Shown: positions 7,223-16,042, counted from the first letter of the stretch. The stretch: DNA of 32,158 nt from Candidatus Electronema sp. (GCA_026645415.1 JAPEVH010000085.1:1-32158); one strand, 5' to 3'. Notes: a model not told the origin generated them from the sequence alone. Numbers and translations are program-made.

Positions 7223-8796
7223 TATGGCACCAAGGAAATGACTTGCAGGGCAGGATCAATAATTGTCGCTACTTTCTGCCGCCAGATACGCAGATGCTCC
7301 GCTTGGGCTGGAGTGAGCAGCGTCTCTTCTTCTGGTTTGCCGATCAGGGCTAAGATGATCAATGGCTGCGGGCCGAGATGCTGACGAAGCAAGCCTAACC
7401 ACGCGAGAAACTCCTGCACTGGCGGTTGCCACGCCTCGTGAATGACAAGAATATCTGCGCTATCCTGTTCCGCCATTGTCTCCTTGAGTGCGACCAGCTC
7501 TTCTTCCTCGCTTTTCTCCAGAGTCCAAAAAGGTAAGGTCTGGTCGAGCTGATGTCCTGTCCGACGACGAGTTTGTTCGGCTAAACGTTCCAGTGGAAAG
7601 GCTGAAAACAGCTCGTCTGGAATCAGCACCACAAGAGGCGGCAGAGTGTTATTGGCAGATTCTGATTCTAGCTGAAACTGTTCTTCTGTTCTTGCAGCTT
7701 CTTCTGACAGAACAGAATCTGCTGTCTGCTTTTCGACATGGGCGGCAGTTGTAATCAGCGGTGTGCGCAGCCGGTGAATGATCTGGCGGAAGCAGCCTTG
7801 CTGAAAATTCAGTTTACCCAGCTCGCTACGTTGGCGAAGTATGCCAGTGGTCAGGAGAAACAGTCGGGGTAGCAGGCCATAGCAGAAGACAGAAAGACAA
7901 AGAAAAGGCCACCATGAAACGAGATCACGGCTGGCTAAGGAGTAGATACCATCCTTGAGAATGAGCCGCGATCCTTCAATTTGGGCTAAAGATGGCACCA
8001 AACTATCTGACAGCCATGCCCAAGGCAAACTAATTGTTGCTACTAAAGTATGAACCGAAGCAGCATTAATCTGCAAGGTACTTTGCCAGCCAAAAGCCAG
8101 ATCAGAGCCGACCACTTTGAGCAAGGTAGCAACCAACACACCAACATTAAAGCTGATGCCAAAAAGCTGGGCCAGCAAGAAAAAAGGCCGGAGAAATAGC
8201 AGGCCATGTCGCTGGCGAAGATGTTTGAGACTAGCTATCCGAGCTGCCCATTGGAGCCGCTTTTCTGCGGAAAGGCGGGAAGATGTCCGCTTGCTCGCTG
8301 CCACGCATCGCTCTAAAAGATAAAAAAAGAGCCGCTCGGTTAGGCGGTAGAGGAGTGAAGATTCAAGAAGCGTATGGCCGCGCTGTTTGCCACAGAGAAA
8401 CGAGATCGTCAGGAGGGAAATTAAGGCAAGCTGAAGGAGGACAAAGACGGCAAAGTAGGCAGCAACATTCACGGATTCCATGCCAGAATAGGCAAGAAAA
8501 GAAAAGGCGAGGCCAGCACCGCTGCTTAATCCCGCGACAATAAGCGCAGCCGCAAAAAGAAAGAGCATTTCCTGCCAGAGCGCACCGGGTAGAGCGGCAT
8601 CTTGCTCCACTTGCCTTCGACGTTCTAGCCAAGAACGGAGCAGTACCTCTGCCCTACCCTCTTTGACTGTCGTTGATAGATTCAGCCAGATTTCTCGGTC
8701 GCGAGTAGCTAAACAATCAATATCTTCCCCTTCGTCAGTAGCAAGGAAAAATTCCAAATCAAGCAGCTCTGCTGTGTTCCACAGCTTTCCGGTCAT
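7222..8796 (-). CDS. DUF2868 domain membrane protein, partner of DUF3482 GTPase
   Basis: This is a 524-residue protein from the ATG at 8796. A TTG at 8823 would add nine residues, and an in-frame TAG lies just beyond it. After a soluble N-terminal part (about 1-85) come hydrophobic segments near residues 90-120, 130-155, 215-240 and 310-335. The C-terminal third is soluble, with a central PPLVVLIPDELFSAFP stretch and a later DILVIHEAWQPP stretch that resemble strands of an alpha/beta fold. The pattern matches DUF2868 proteins, which pair with DUF3482 GTPases. The stop overlaps the GTPase start by one base. No enzymatic motif is visible. The upstream region to 9081 carries no gene, so transcription of the operon likely starts there. 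Confidence 0.82.
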   Translation of the reverse strand: MTGKLWNTAELLDLEFFLATDEGEDIDCLATRDREIWLNLSTTVKEGRAEVLLRSWLERRRQVEQDAALPGALWQEMLFLFAAALIVAGLSSGAGLAFSFLAYSGMESVNVAAYFAVFVLLQLALISLLTISFLCGKQRGHTLLESSLLYRLTERLFFYLLERCVAASKRTSSRLSAEKRLQWAARIASLKHLRQRHGLLFLRPFFLLAQLFGISFNVGVLVATLLKVVGSDLAFGWQSTLQINAASVHTLVATISLPWAWLSDSLVPSLAQIEGSRLILKDGIYSLASRDLVSWWPFLCLSVFCYGLLPRLFLLTTGILRQRSELGKLNFQQGCFRQIIHRLRTPLITTAAHVEKQTADSVLSEEAARTEEQFQLESESANNTLPPLVVLIPDELFSAFPLERLAEQTRRRTGHQLDQTLPFWTLEKSEEEELVALKETMAEQDSADILVIHEAWQPPVQEFLAWLGLLRQHLGPQPLIILALIGKPEEETLLTPAQAEHLRIWRQKVATIIDPALQVISLVP

Positions 8797-9081
8797 TTTG
8801 GTGGATTCAAGTTGTAAATGCAACCGTTGCTAAGTTGAGAAAAGAGTGAGTTGCAGCATGATGACGCAATGCTCATACCTTCGACTATACACAACTCATC
8901 GAAGCGAAACGTAACCAGATTTACGTATTAAAGCAAGCAGGACATAAGAAGTCGGCAAAGCCACACCAATAAATACCAAGTGGTAACAACCGTCTTCTTT
9001 GTAAAAATTGATCAGATGCGCAAGGAGACGACCTTTTTGACACCTACTGAAGGAAAAACAGGGCAGGCAAGACTGTGTTTG

Positions 9082-9639
9082 TCATGGCTTTGTGTTGCGC
9101 CGCATTTTTTTGTCGTACCGCTCTTGTTCGCTGTAGATACAGCCGCAGTAGGGCTGGCGGTAGAGATTCATGGCAATGGCTTCGTCAATGCCATGCTGCC
9201 ATCCTTCGCGGAAGTCATGATAAAAAAAGTGGTTGCCGAATTCAAGGGCCAAGGCTTGGCCCTTGCTTTGCAAGAGACTGTGGTTCTGATATTTGGAATA
9301 GAGCAAGGTGCTGGTGAAGGCATCAAAGCCTTGAGCAGCAGCCCGTTCAGCAGTCGGCAGCAGACGCATGTCATAGCAGAGGCCGCAGCGACTGCTGCAC
9401 TCTTCATGAAAGACAACTTGGCGTAGAAAATCGCGCAAACCATAGCTGCGGTCAATCTCAACCTGAAAATTCTTCTGCCGGGCAAAGTCTTCCAAGGCTT
9501 CAATCCGCCGCCGGAATTCTCGGTACGGATGAATGTTGGGATTGTGAAACCAGCCCGTCACCTCGTGTCCCTGCTGACGAAGGAAGTCTAGCGGATAGAC
9601 CGTGCAAGGGCCGCAGCAGACATGCAGAAGGATTTTCAT
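9082..9639 (-). CDS. queH: Epoxyqueuosine reductase QueH
   Basis: This 185-residue protein (family formerly DUF208) catalyses the last step of queuosine synthesis, reducing epoxyqueuosine in tRNA to queuosine. It is the non-orthologous counterpart of the cobalamin-dependent QueG. The N-terminal strand [12 protein letters not shown] gives the paired cysteines Cys8, Cys9 and Cys12. Further conserved cysteines follow in [13 protein letters not shown] and [13 protein letters not shown], which bind Fe-S and a second metal in characterised QueH. Length and motifs are complete. The start overlaps the stop of the upstream SEC-C gene by four bases (ATGA, 9636-9639), an unusual partner that may only reflect genome compactness. 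Confidence 0.93.
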   Translation of the reverse strand: MKILLHVCCGPCTVYPLDFLRQQGHEVTGWFHNPNIHPYREFRRRIEALEDFARQKNFQVEIDRSYGLRDFLRQVVFHEECSSRCGLCYDMRLLPTAERAAAQGFDAFTSTLLYSKYQNHSLLQSKGQALALEFGNHFFYHDFREGWQHGIDEAIAMNLYRQPYCGCIYSEQERYDKKMRRNTKP

Positions 9640-10409
9640 TCATCCAAGCAGCATTTCTTGTACTTTTTCCCGCTGCCGCAAGGACAGGGATCGTTTCTGC
9701 CAATCTTGCTAGTCTTCGGTAAAAAATATTTATTGATTCCAAAACGTGGTTGAGGCGAGGAGCGTTTTTCCCGCAGACCAAAACGTATTTCCACATCCTC
9801 TACATCACCGCAGATGCTTTCGTCAACGCAGTTTTCCTGATACGCCTGCTGTATAACCGGCATAGCCTCCGCTGCCTTGAAATCCAGCAAATTACCGACA
9901 AGAAAACCGTTGAGAGCGGGGTCATTCTCGGCATAATGGGCTAACTGCCGCTCTATGCGGGTGATGCAGTCCTGCTTGAGTTCAGGATGCTGCTCCGCCA
10001 TATAGACCAGTCCTTCAGCCACTGCTGCCCGATCATATATATTATGCTCCTCGTTTGCGAGATACTGCGCTATTGGTCGTAGTGCAGGTTCTCCAATCAT
10101 GGCCAGCACTTTTGGTATCTCTTCGTGTGCCCAGTCGTCATTTTCGTAAAGACCAAGCCGTGCTAACAGCGGCTGCACAGTCTCTGCTGCCCGAAGATTA
10201 CCGATAATCCGCCACGCATGAACCGGTGCCCAGATTGCATCGCTTTCCGAATTGTCCCAGTTCAGCTTTTCGTCCGCGATCATGCGGAGCAAATCAGGCA
10301 CATGCTCCTCCGAGATGCCAAATTCGTTGTGTTTATCCCATTCATCGCTCAAGCTCGGCTTGCCCAAGGTCAGCAGCACGGCAACAGGTTCTTTGTATTG
10401 AATATCCAT
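9636..10409 (-). CDS. DUF1186-like HEAT-type protein with C-terminal SEC-C motif
   Basis: The 257-residue protein has an N-terminal helical-repeat domain. Residues about 20-190 contain segments such as [19 protein letters not shown] and [18 protein letters not shown] that look like HEAT-type repeats and resemble DUF1186. It ends in a textbook SEC-C zinc motif, [18 protein letters not shown], near residues 236-253. SEC-C motifs occur at the end of SecA and in many unrelated proteins, where they bind zinc and contact ribosomes or SecB-like partners. The function of this combination is unknown. The ATG at 10409 has only a weak upstream sequence. The gene is translationally coupled to queH. Confidence 0.82.
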   Translation of the reverse strand: MDIQYKEPVAVLLTLGKPSLSDEWDKHNEFGISEEHVPDLLRMIADEKLNWDNSESDAIWAPVHAWRIIGNLRAAETVQPLLARLGLYENDDWAHEEIPKVLAMIGEPALRPIAQYLANEEHNIYDRAAVAEGLVYMAEQHPELKQDCITRIERQLAHYAENDPALNGFLVGNLLDFKAAEAMPVIQQAYQENCVDESICGDVEDVEIRFGLREKRSSPQPRFGINKYFLPKTSKIGRNDPCPCGSGKKYKKCCLDE

Positions 10410-10580
10410 AGTTTTTTATGTAGGTGGTCGAGTTCTCCACTACTGATTATGATCCTTTGCGTTTAAGGATAAATTTTTTCCAACATGCCGTTTTTCTACT
10501 TATTCGTCAACAGTTAATTGTTGAAAATTCACGATTCACTCTGCCAGCTCTTTGCTGAAGCAAATTCTCCACGGCATTGC

Positions 10581-10609
10581 TTCCCACAAGCTAAGGAGAA
10601 TGCTATACT
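10581..10609 (+). promoter_or_regulatory. Extended -10 promoter for the beta-propeller gene
   Basis: TTCCCA (10581-10586) and TATACT (10604-10609) lie 17 bases apart. The -10 box is preceded by TGC, giving the extended form TGnTATACT. This would produce a leader of about 42 bases before the ATG at 10658. The match is 4/6 and 5/6, assigned by eye. Confidence 0.5.
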
Positions 10610-10657
10610 TACAGAAGTGTATATTTTGCATACTATTTCGACAAAAGGTAATCAATT

Positions 10658-11470
10658 ATGTCCACAACCATGCCATTTCCAGGACGCACTGTTATTCTGT
10701 TAGGGGACACCACTCACTATGAACCAAGTGGTCTTGTGTTGGTCAATGGTAATTTATATATGGCAAGCGATGACGGATACATTTATCTGTATAGCAATTT
10801 AGATAATACATGGAAAGAAGTGCTTGATGACAATGGCAGCGATTTTGAATCAATTACCTATGCTAAAAAAAAGTTAATGGTTGGCATAGAAGAGGAAAAG
10901 AAACCTAAGATAGCACGACTTGCTATGAACAACGATGGGACATTACAAAAAACAAGTTCTTGGATTCTAGAACTTCCAAATAGAGTAAAGCTAGGTGACA
11001 TGGAGGCAATGACTTTTGTGCCAGAAGAATATTGCCCATTTGGAAAAGCAAAACATTATGGTGGCTTCTTTTTTGTTGCCTTTCAAAGTTGTCTTGGAAA
11101 AATTTTTGTTTATGATCTACCAAAAGGAGATGGAAAGACAGATATAAAGGGCAACAAATCTATACACACCTATGAAATAAATATCCATCAGTCATCATCT
11201 GATATGTGCTTTGCCAATGGTGCCTTATATGTTCTGTTTGATGATAACAGCAATCCTAACATGTTTGCCGTGTACACAACCCATAGAAAATCAAAAAAGT
11301 TAACCTATCAAAAACAATATGGCCTACCTCTGAAAAATGGTTCTCAAAGCAATTACGAGGGAATAGCCATCTCTGGTCAGACTATCTATCTTGCCAGAGA
11401 TGACAACAATCATTCTAATAACAACGCGGTATATTGCTGTCCATCGACTTCAGTGTTTCCTCAAGAATAA
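10658..11470 (+). CDS. Predicted beta-propeller protein, SdiA-regulated/phytase-like
   Basis: The 270-residue protein has no signal peptide. It shows repeated strand-rich blocks of about 45-60 residues with the pattern 'xxESITYxxxxLxV', for example DFESITYAKKKLMVGIEE, GDMEAMTFVPEE and NYEGIAISGQTIYLARDD. These Glu-containing repeats resemble the SdiA-regulated/YjiK and esterase-like phytase propellers, which bind metal at the propeller mouth. I cannot assign a substrate. The start follows AAAGG at 10645-10649. The gene is visibly richer in A+T and in Lys/Asn codons than its neighbours, which suggests recent acquisition. It has its own promoter and is separated by 155 bases from the next operon. 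Confidence 0.5.
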   Translation: MSTTMPFPGRTVILLGDTTHYEPSGLVLVNGNLYMASDDGYIYLYSNLDNTWKEVLDDNGSDFESITYAKKKLMVGIEEEKKPKIARLAMNNDGTLQKTSSWILELPNRVKLGDMEAMTFVPEEYCPFGKAKHYGGFFFVAFQSCLGKIFVYDLPKGDGKTDIKGNKSIHTYEINIHQSSSDMCFANGALYVLFDDNSNPNMFAVYTTHRKSKKLTYQKQYGLPLKNGSQSNYEGIAISGQTIYLARDDNNHSNNNAVYCCPSTSVFPQE

Positions 11471-11510
11471 GCAAAATAAAAATCAACGGATTCAAACTAC
11501 CATCTTTTCC

Positions 11511-11539
11511 TTGACAGGCTACAAGAGCCTGCTTAGGAT
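11511..11539 (+). promoter_or_regulatory. Sigma-70 promoter with inverted repeat in the spacer
   Basis: A perfect TTGACA (11511-11516) stands 17 bases from TAGGAT (11534-11539, 4/6). A perfect 6-bp inverted repeat, CAGGCT-ACAAG-AGCCTG (11515-11531), fills the spacer and overlaps the -35 box. That is the classic place for a repressor operator. It sits about 87 bases ahead of the three-gene operon starting at 11626. The regulator is not identifiable here. Confidence 0.5.
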
Positions 11540-11625
11540 GAACAGATAAAATTTTACCCGGCTATAACGAACAGTTAACAGTAGCCAAGTCCGCCTTGTA
11601 GATATTAGATAGAGAGGAGCAAAGC

Positions 11626-11964
11626 ATGGAAGATAAAGATTTATCAGGAGCTTTTATTAGCTCACTAAAACGAAATAATAAAGAAATCAGGGCTGATCGG
11701 GCCGCAGCCATTGCCGAAGACGCGCAACTGGTCTATAAACGAAAAATCGAGGATTTGGAAATCAGTATCAGAAAAATGCAACGAGAGCAAGAGTATATGC
11801 TTGATCTCTCACCTACAACAACGCAGAGCTTGATTCTTGCCAGTGACTTTAACTGCGAGGAATACGTAGCCAAGGACATCGACCTTGGTATTAAGATCAG
11901 ACAGGCTGAGATCACCTTGGAAATTGCCAAACAGCGGTATAAATACCTGTTCGGAGGGAAATAA
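11626..11964 (+). CDS. Small coiled-coil protein, first gene of VWA/PurA-like operon
   Basis: This is a 112-residue, charged, almost wholly helical protein. Residues 20-55 (RADRAAAIAEDAQLVYKRK and onward) and 85-108 (LGIKIRQAEITLEIAKQRYK) look like two coiled-coil helices joined by a Ser/Thr-rich turn (LDLSPTTTQSLILASDF). There is no signal peptide or membrane segment. GAGAGGAG precedes the ATG at 11626 by seven bases. The VWA gene starts one base after its stop, so the two are almost certainly co-translated and probably interact. I do not recognise a family; an adaptor role is only inferred from operon position. Confidence 0.72.
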   Translation: MEDKDLSGAFISSLKRNNKEIRADRAAAIAEDAQLVYKRKIEDLEISIRKMQREQEYMLDLSPTTTQSLILASDFNCEEYVAKDIDLGIKIRQAEITLEIAKQRYKYLFGGK

Positions 11965-11965
11965 G

Positions 11966-12823
11966 ATGGGCTGGGGACACTATTCGGTTGAAGACCGAGC
12001 TGAACGAGCAACAGCACGAGGTTACAGCACTAAATCAGCCCGCGAGATATTCTCACAGCGGTCGATCAACAATGCCATGAATCCACATGGGGTCAAGATG
12101 CGGGAATCACGCGATTCTGTCGAGCATCCTGAATCCTTGTCTATCATCCTTGCCTTGGATGTGACCGGCTCAATGGGGTCGATTCCGCATTATCTCGTAA
12201 AAGAAGGTTTACCCCATATCATGGGTCGGATTATCCAGAGTGGAACGAAAGATCCGCAGCTTCTCTTCCTTGCCGTTGGTGATCATGAATGTGATCGCAG
12301 CCCCTTGCAAGTGGGCCAGTTTGAATCGAGCGATGAGCTGCTCGACAAATGGTTGACTGATGTTTATCTGGAAGGTGGGGGTGGTGGAAATAGCGGCGAA
12401 AGTTATCTCCTTGCTTGGTACTTTGCTGGATTTCACACCTCAATCGACTGTTTTGAGAAGCGCAAGCAGAAGGGTTTTCTTTTCACTATTGGTGATGAGC
12501 CGACCTTGCCAGACCTACCTGCGGCGGCCTTACAGAAGATGATAGGTAAAGGACAGTATCAAACCTCTACTGCTGCTGAACTGCTGGATAAAGCGCGGCA
12601 GATGTATCACGTCTTTCATATCCACATCAGCGAGACCAGCTCAGGCAGCAGACAGGAAGTCATGGACGGTTGGAAACAGTTTATGGGCGATCACGTAATC
12701 ATTCTTGATCACCATGAGGATGTGTCCAAAGTTATTCCAGAAATTATTGCTGAAACCATGCACAAGGCTGGAAATATCCCCTCGACCTCTGGCAGCTTAC
12801 CAGAAACGCCTGTTATTCTGTGA
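11966..12823 (+). CDS. von Willebrand factor A (VWA) domain protein
   Basis: The ATG at 11966 is chosen because GGAGGG lies at 11953-11958 and it directly follows the upstream stop; a longer frame from 11885 would overlap the preceding gene. The 285-residue product has a basic N-terminal tail (about 1-55). A VWA fold follows, with the MIDAS motif DVTGSMGS at residues 65-72 (D65, T67, S69), a glycine-rich GGGGGNSGESYLLAW segment near 140-154 that carries the second metal-site residues, and FTIGDEPTLPD near 178. VWA domains bind Mg or Mn and assemble protein complexes, often with AAA ATPases or in Ter-type stress systems. No signal peptide is seen. The stop overlaps the next start (GTGA, 12820-12823), which indicates coupling to the PurA-like enzyme. 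Confidence 0.85.
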   Translation: MGWGHYSVEDRAERATARGYSTKSAREIFSQRSINNAMNPHGVKMRESRDSVEHPESLSIILALDVTGSMGSIPHYLVKEGLPHIMGRIIQSGTKDPQLLFLAVGDHECDRSPLQVGQFESSDELLDKWLTDVYLEGGGGGNSGESYLLAWYFAGFHTSIDCFEKRKQKGFLFTIGDEPTLPDLPAAALQKMIGKGQYQTSTAAELLDKARQMYHVFHIHISETSSGSRQEVMDGWKQFMGDHVIILDHHEDVSKVIPEIIAETMHKAGNIPSTSGSLPETPVIL

Positions 12824-13929
12824 GCAGCAAGGTCGTTATTGGCGCAGGTTTTGGCGACGAGGGCAAAGGATTAGTCACAGACTGGCTCTGCCGAACTTGC
12901 GCCAATCCGCTGGTGGTTCGTTTTTCTGGTGGTCAGCAAGCTGGGCATACCGTAGTCGCAAACAATATCCGGCATGTTTTTTCTAACTTTGGCTCAGGTA
13001 CGCTGCAAGGTGTACCTAGTTATTTTTCCAGATTCTGTACAATTGATCCGGTCGGAATCATCAATGAGCTAAACTTGCTGCTGGAACAAGGCATTCAACC
13101 GCTGCTTTTTATTGATGCGCAATGTCCTGTCACCACTCCCTATGACATCGCTCGTAATCAAGAACATCATCCGCATGGAAGCTGCGGGGTTGGGGTCGGC
13201 GATACCCTCAACCGTGAGGAACAGCACTTCTCTCTTACCTTTGGCGACCTCTTTTATCCGTGGGTGCTAGAGACCCGCCTTGACCTGCTCCGTACTTTCT
13301 TCTATAAAGAATATGCTGTTGTTTCAGCAGAGGCGTTTTTGGACAGTTGTGCCGCAGTGACTAAGTCGCCATCTATCTGTAAAACAGATGGTTTTCCAGA
13401 AGGCAACTGGAGTGACCTAGTTTACGAGGGATCGCAAGGACTGTTGCTTGATCAGCACTTTGGTTTTTTCCCGTATGTCACGCGCTCGAACACGGGCACT
13501 GCTAATGTGCTGGCTCTAAATAATAATAGTGAAGAAATGGAAGTCTGGCTGGTCAGTCGTGCCTATCAAACTCGGCATGGCAACGGGCCAATGTCTAACC
13601 AACAATTGCCGCACAATATCAAGGTAAATCACCAAGAGACCAATATCCCCAACCGCTTTCAGGGGGAATTCCGGCGCACTTTACTTGACCTTGATTTGCT
13701 AGAATATGCCATACAGCGAGATCCGTTAATCCGTACCACGCAAAATCGGCATTTGGTCATAACCTGCTTGGATCAGGTGCAGAACGAACTACGCTTCACT
13801 CGCCAAGGACAAATCATCTACTGTGACAATGAAACGGATTTTGTCAGTAAGATTGCAAAAATTCTCGGATTCAGCAGCGTCTATGGCAGTTCTTCGGACG
13901 ATGGCACCAACATCAACCGAATAAAATAA
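12820..13929 (+). CDS. Divergent adenylosuccinate-synthetase-like enzyme (PurA paralogue)
   Basis: The 369-residue product, from a GTG start overlapping the VWA stop, is clearly PurA-like but shorter than bacterial PurA (about 430). The P-loop GAGFGDEGKG (8-17) keeps the catalytic Asp13, and GGQQAGHT (37-44) keeps the catalytic His43. YEGSQGLLLDQHFG and FPYVTRSNTGTANV match the FEGAQG and YPYVTSSN blocks. Several signature sites differ. The usual Asn of GGxNAGHT is Gln. The GTTGRGIGP loop reads HGSCGVGVGDT. The TGRxRR Asp/IMP loop reads QGEFRR. The guanine-recognising TKLD reads TCLD. True PurA joins IMP and aspartate using GTP; these changes suggest an altered nucleotide or amino-acid substrate. 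Linkage to a VWA protein, not to purine genes, points to a specialised role. Confidence 0.8.
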   Translation: MSSKVVIGAGFGDEGKGLVTDWLCRTCANPLVVRFSGGQQAGHTVVANNIRHVFSNFGSGTLQGVPSYFSRFCTIDPVGIINELNLLLEQGIQPLLFIDAQCPVTTPYDIARNQEHHPHGSCGVGVGDTLNREEQHFSLTFGDLFYPWVLETRLDLLRTFFYKEYAVVSAEAFLDSCAAVTKSPSICKTDGFPEGNWSDLVYEGSQGLLLDQHFGFFPYVTRSNTGTANVLALNNNSEEMEVWLVSRAYQTRHGNGPMSNQQLPHNIKVNHQETNIPNRFQGEFRRTLLDLDLLEYAIQRDPLIRTTQNRHLVITCLDQVQNELRFTRQGQIIYCDNETDFVSKIAKILGFSSVYGSSSDDGTNINRIK

Positions 13930-14266
13930 GTAGCCAGATCAGTGCGGCATTGATCAGGCTGATAAAGACTGCGGCTGAAGCCAAATCCTTGGCCCGGCCA
14001 GAGAGTGGATGCTGTTCTGTACCAATCCGATCAATAGCTGCTTCTACAGCACTGTTGAGTACCTCAATAATCAGTATCAACAGAAGACTGCCGATCAGTA
14101 AGGCTCGCTCCACCCCATTTTGTCCGAGAAACAAAGCTAAGGGGCCAAAGAGGATAAGAAGAAGAATTTCTTGACGAAAGGCGGTCTCCTGCCATGCCGC
14201 AAGCAAGCCTTGCACAGACCAACCCAAGGACTTGATAAGATGAGATTCATTTTTTCTTTCAAACAT
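13913..14266 (-). CDS. dgkA: Diacylglycerol kinase DgkA
   Basis: The ATG at 14266 gives 117 residues, matching the small trimeric membrane kinase (about 120 in E. coli). Longer minus-strand extensions begin upstream of any family similarity. A short amphipathic N-terminal helix precedes three hydrophobic segments (about 32-50, 53-75, 95-116). The active-site signature EVLNSAVEAAIDR is present near residue 67, followed by the conserved KDLASAAVF. The enzyme recycles diacylglycerol to phosphatidic acid at the inner membrane, usually the by-product of membrane-derived oligosaccharide or LPS modification. Its 3' end overlaps that of the converging PurA-like gene by 17 bases. No convincing ribosome-binding site is seen. 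Confidence 0.92.
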   Translation of the reverse strand: MFERKNESHLIKSLGWSVQGLLAAWQETAFRQEILLLILFGPLALFLGQNGVERALLIGSLLLILIIEVLNSAVEAAIDRIGTEQHPLSGRAKDLASAAVFISLINAALIWLLILFG

Positions 14267-14536
14267 AATGGCTGTATTGTAAAAAGAATTCGCTAAAATG
14301 TCCAGCAGAAGCGCAGTTCCTCGATAAACTAAAGCTCCTCTTGTTAGACAGTGCAAAGCAGAGTATCATAGGCCGTTTTTTTATACTATCGGATAAAAAG
14401 TCCATTTTTTTGTTAAGTTATTTGACATCCGGGATATGAATATCTTCTCTTTCCATTACTGTCCGTACTATCAGGCTTCGCGGCACACCGTCAGATCGAC
14501 AAGCATGACGGTTACAAACAGTAATGACTACTAATT

Positions 14537-16042
14537 ATGTACACAGACATCCTCATCAACGCTGCCCCTTATGAAAACCGAATTGCCTTGGTTGAAGGCG
14601 GCAGGCTGTTAGAATTTCATATCGAGCGGCCTGCGGAGCAGGGGTTGATCGGCAACATTTACTGTGGCAAAGTAGTGCGAGTGCTGCCCGGTATGCAAGC
14701 TGCCTTTGTTGATGTTGGCTTGGAGCGTACAGGTTTTCTTTATGTAGATGATGTTCATATCTCGGCAATGCCATCAAATGCGGAAGGGCATCTGACTGAC
14801 GACGAAACGCCCTGCTATCGTCGACATTCCTCATCCCAGCCTAGCATTGACCAGCTCCTGCAAGAGGGACAAAGCGTCTTGGTACAGGTTGCCAAAGATC
14901 CTCTTGGTACTAAGGGGGCTAGACTAACCTGCCATATCACCTTGGCTTGCCGAAATTTGGTCTTTATGCCATTGACTAACCATATCGGCATTTCCCGCAA
15001 AATTGGTGACGAAAATATTCGTGAGGAGCTACGCCGCAAGATTGAGCATCTCCGGCCCGCAGGCACTGGTTTTATCGTTCGTACCGCAGCAGAGAACATC
15101 AGCAGTGCTGAGTTGGAAGCGGATATGGAATTTCTGCTTATACTCTGGGATGAGATTCAGTCCACTGCCAGTCGTTCTTCAGCTCCTGCATTGGTGCATA
15201 AAGACATTGATCTTGTGTTAAAATCAGCGCGTGATCTGTTTACAGATAATATTAATGAGGTCGTCATTGATTCCGCAGAAGTACATGAACGGCTACTTCG
15301 CTTTGTGAGTACCTTTGCCCCGAAACTTAAGAGCAGGATAGTTCATTACGACGGTGATCTCCCCCTTTTTGAGGCCTACGGTATCGAGACGGCGATCAGT
15401 CGAGTGGCAGACAAAAAGGTCTGGCTGCGTTCCGGCGGGTATATTATCATAGAAAGCACTGAAGCTCTAACCGTGATTGATGTCAATACAGGCCGCTATG
15501 TAGGCCGGAATAATCTCGCCGAGACGATTTTTAAAACTAATATGGAGGCAGTGCAGGAGATTGCTGCCCAACTTCGATTACGAAATATTGGTGGAATTAT
15601 TATTATTGATTTCATTGACATGGAAAGTGAGCAGAACCGGGATGCCTTGAATCGTGCCCTTTGCGAGGCAATGGCCAATGATCGTAACCGAATGAATATC
15701 CTTAGAGTATCTGAATTCGGCTTAGTGCAGATGACTCGGCAGCGTGCCAGTGAAAACCTATCCCGTACCTTGAACGAAAGCTGTCCGTATTGCAGCGGTG
15801 AAGGTGTAGTCAAATCCCGCCGTACGGTCTGCTATGAAATTTTTCGGCGTATTACTCGTGATGCCGATAAAATTGATGGAAGAAGTATTACTGTGCGAGT
15901 CAATCCGCGTCTTGCAGAACTGCTTCTGCGAGAAGAAGCCTATCAGGTCCGCCAGCTTGAACAGGCGGTTGGCAAAAGAATTGCGCCGGTGCCGGTGCCT
16001 GATTTCCACGCTCAACGCTACGAAATCATCTGGAATGAATGA
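14537..16042 (+). CDS. rng: Ribonuclease G (Rne/Rng family)
   Basis: The 501-residue endoribonuclease has the compact RNase G layout: an S1 RNA-binding domain (about 35-130, starting GLIGNIYCGKVVRVLPGMQA), a 5'-sensor/RNase H region, and the DNase I-like catalytic domain with VIDVNTGR (Asp near 315) and IIIDFIDM (Asp near 360) that bind the catalytic Mg. The Zn-link CPYC lies at about 416-419. There is no long extension. RNase G processes the 5' end of 16S rRNA and decays some mRNAs in the cytoplasm. An insert of about 30 residues between the S1 strands (SNAEGHLTDDETPCYRRHS) is slightly unusual. The ATG at 14537 has a poor ribosome-binding site. The M23 peptidase gene follows after 52 bases. 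Confidence 0.92.
   Translation: MYTDILINAAPYENRIALVEGGRLLEFHIERPAEQGLIGNIYCGKVVRVLPGMQAAFVDVGLERTGFLYVDDVHISAMPSNAEGHLTDDETPCYRRHSSSQPSIDQLLQEGQSVLVQVAKDPLGTKGARLTCHITLACRNLVFMPLTNHIGISRKIGDENIREELRRKIEHLRPAGTGFIVRTAAENISSAELEADMEFLLILWDEIQSTASRSSAPALVHKDIDLVLKSARDLFTDNINEVVIDSAEVHERLLRFVSTFAPKLKSRIVHYDGDLPLFEAYGIETAISRVADKKVWLRSGGYIIIESTEALTVIDVNTGRYVGRNNLAETIFKTNMEAVQEIAAQLRLRNIGGIIIIDFIDMESEQNRDALNRALCEAMANDRNRMNILRVSEFGLVQMTRQRASENLSRTLNESCPYCSGEGVVKSRRTVCYEIFRRITRDADKIDGRSITVRVNPRLAELLLREEAYQVRQLEQAVGKRIAPVPVPDFHAQRYEIIWNE

Noticed and set aside
11885-11965. Earlier start for the VWA protein
   Set aside because: It would overlap the upstream coiled-coil gene by 80 bases and lacks the ribosome-binding site seen before the ATG at 11966.
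12820-13929. Identification as phage-type PurZ (2-aminoadenine pathway)
   Set aside because: The catalytic Asp13 of PurA is retained, whereas I recall that PurZ proteins replace it; no MazZ- or DatZ-like neighbour is present.
14422-14450. TTGACA at 14422 as promoter of rng
   Set aside because: No acceptable -10 box lies at 16-18 bases.
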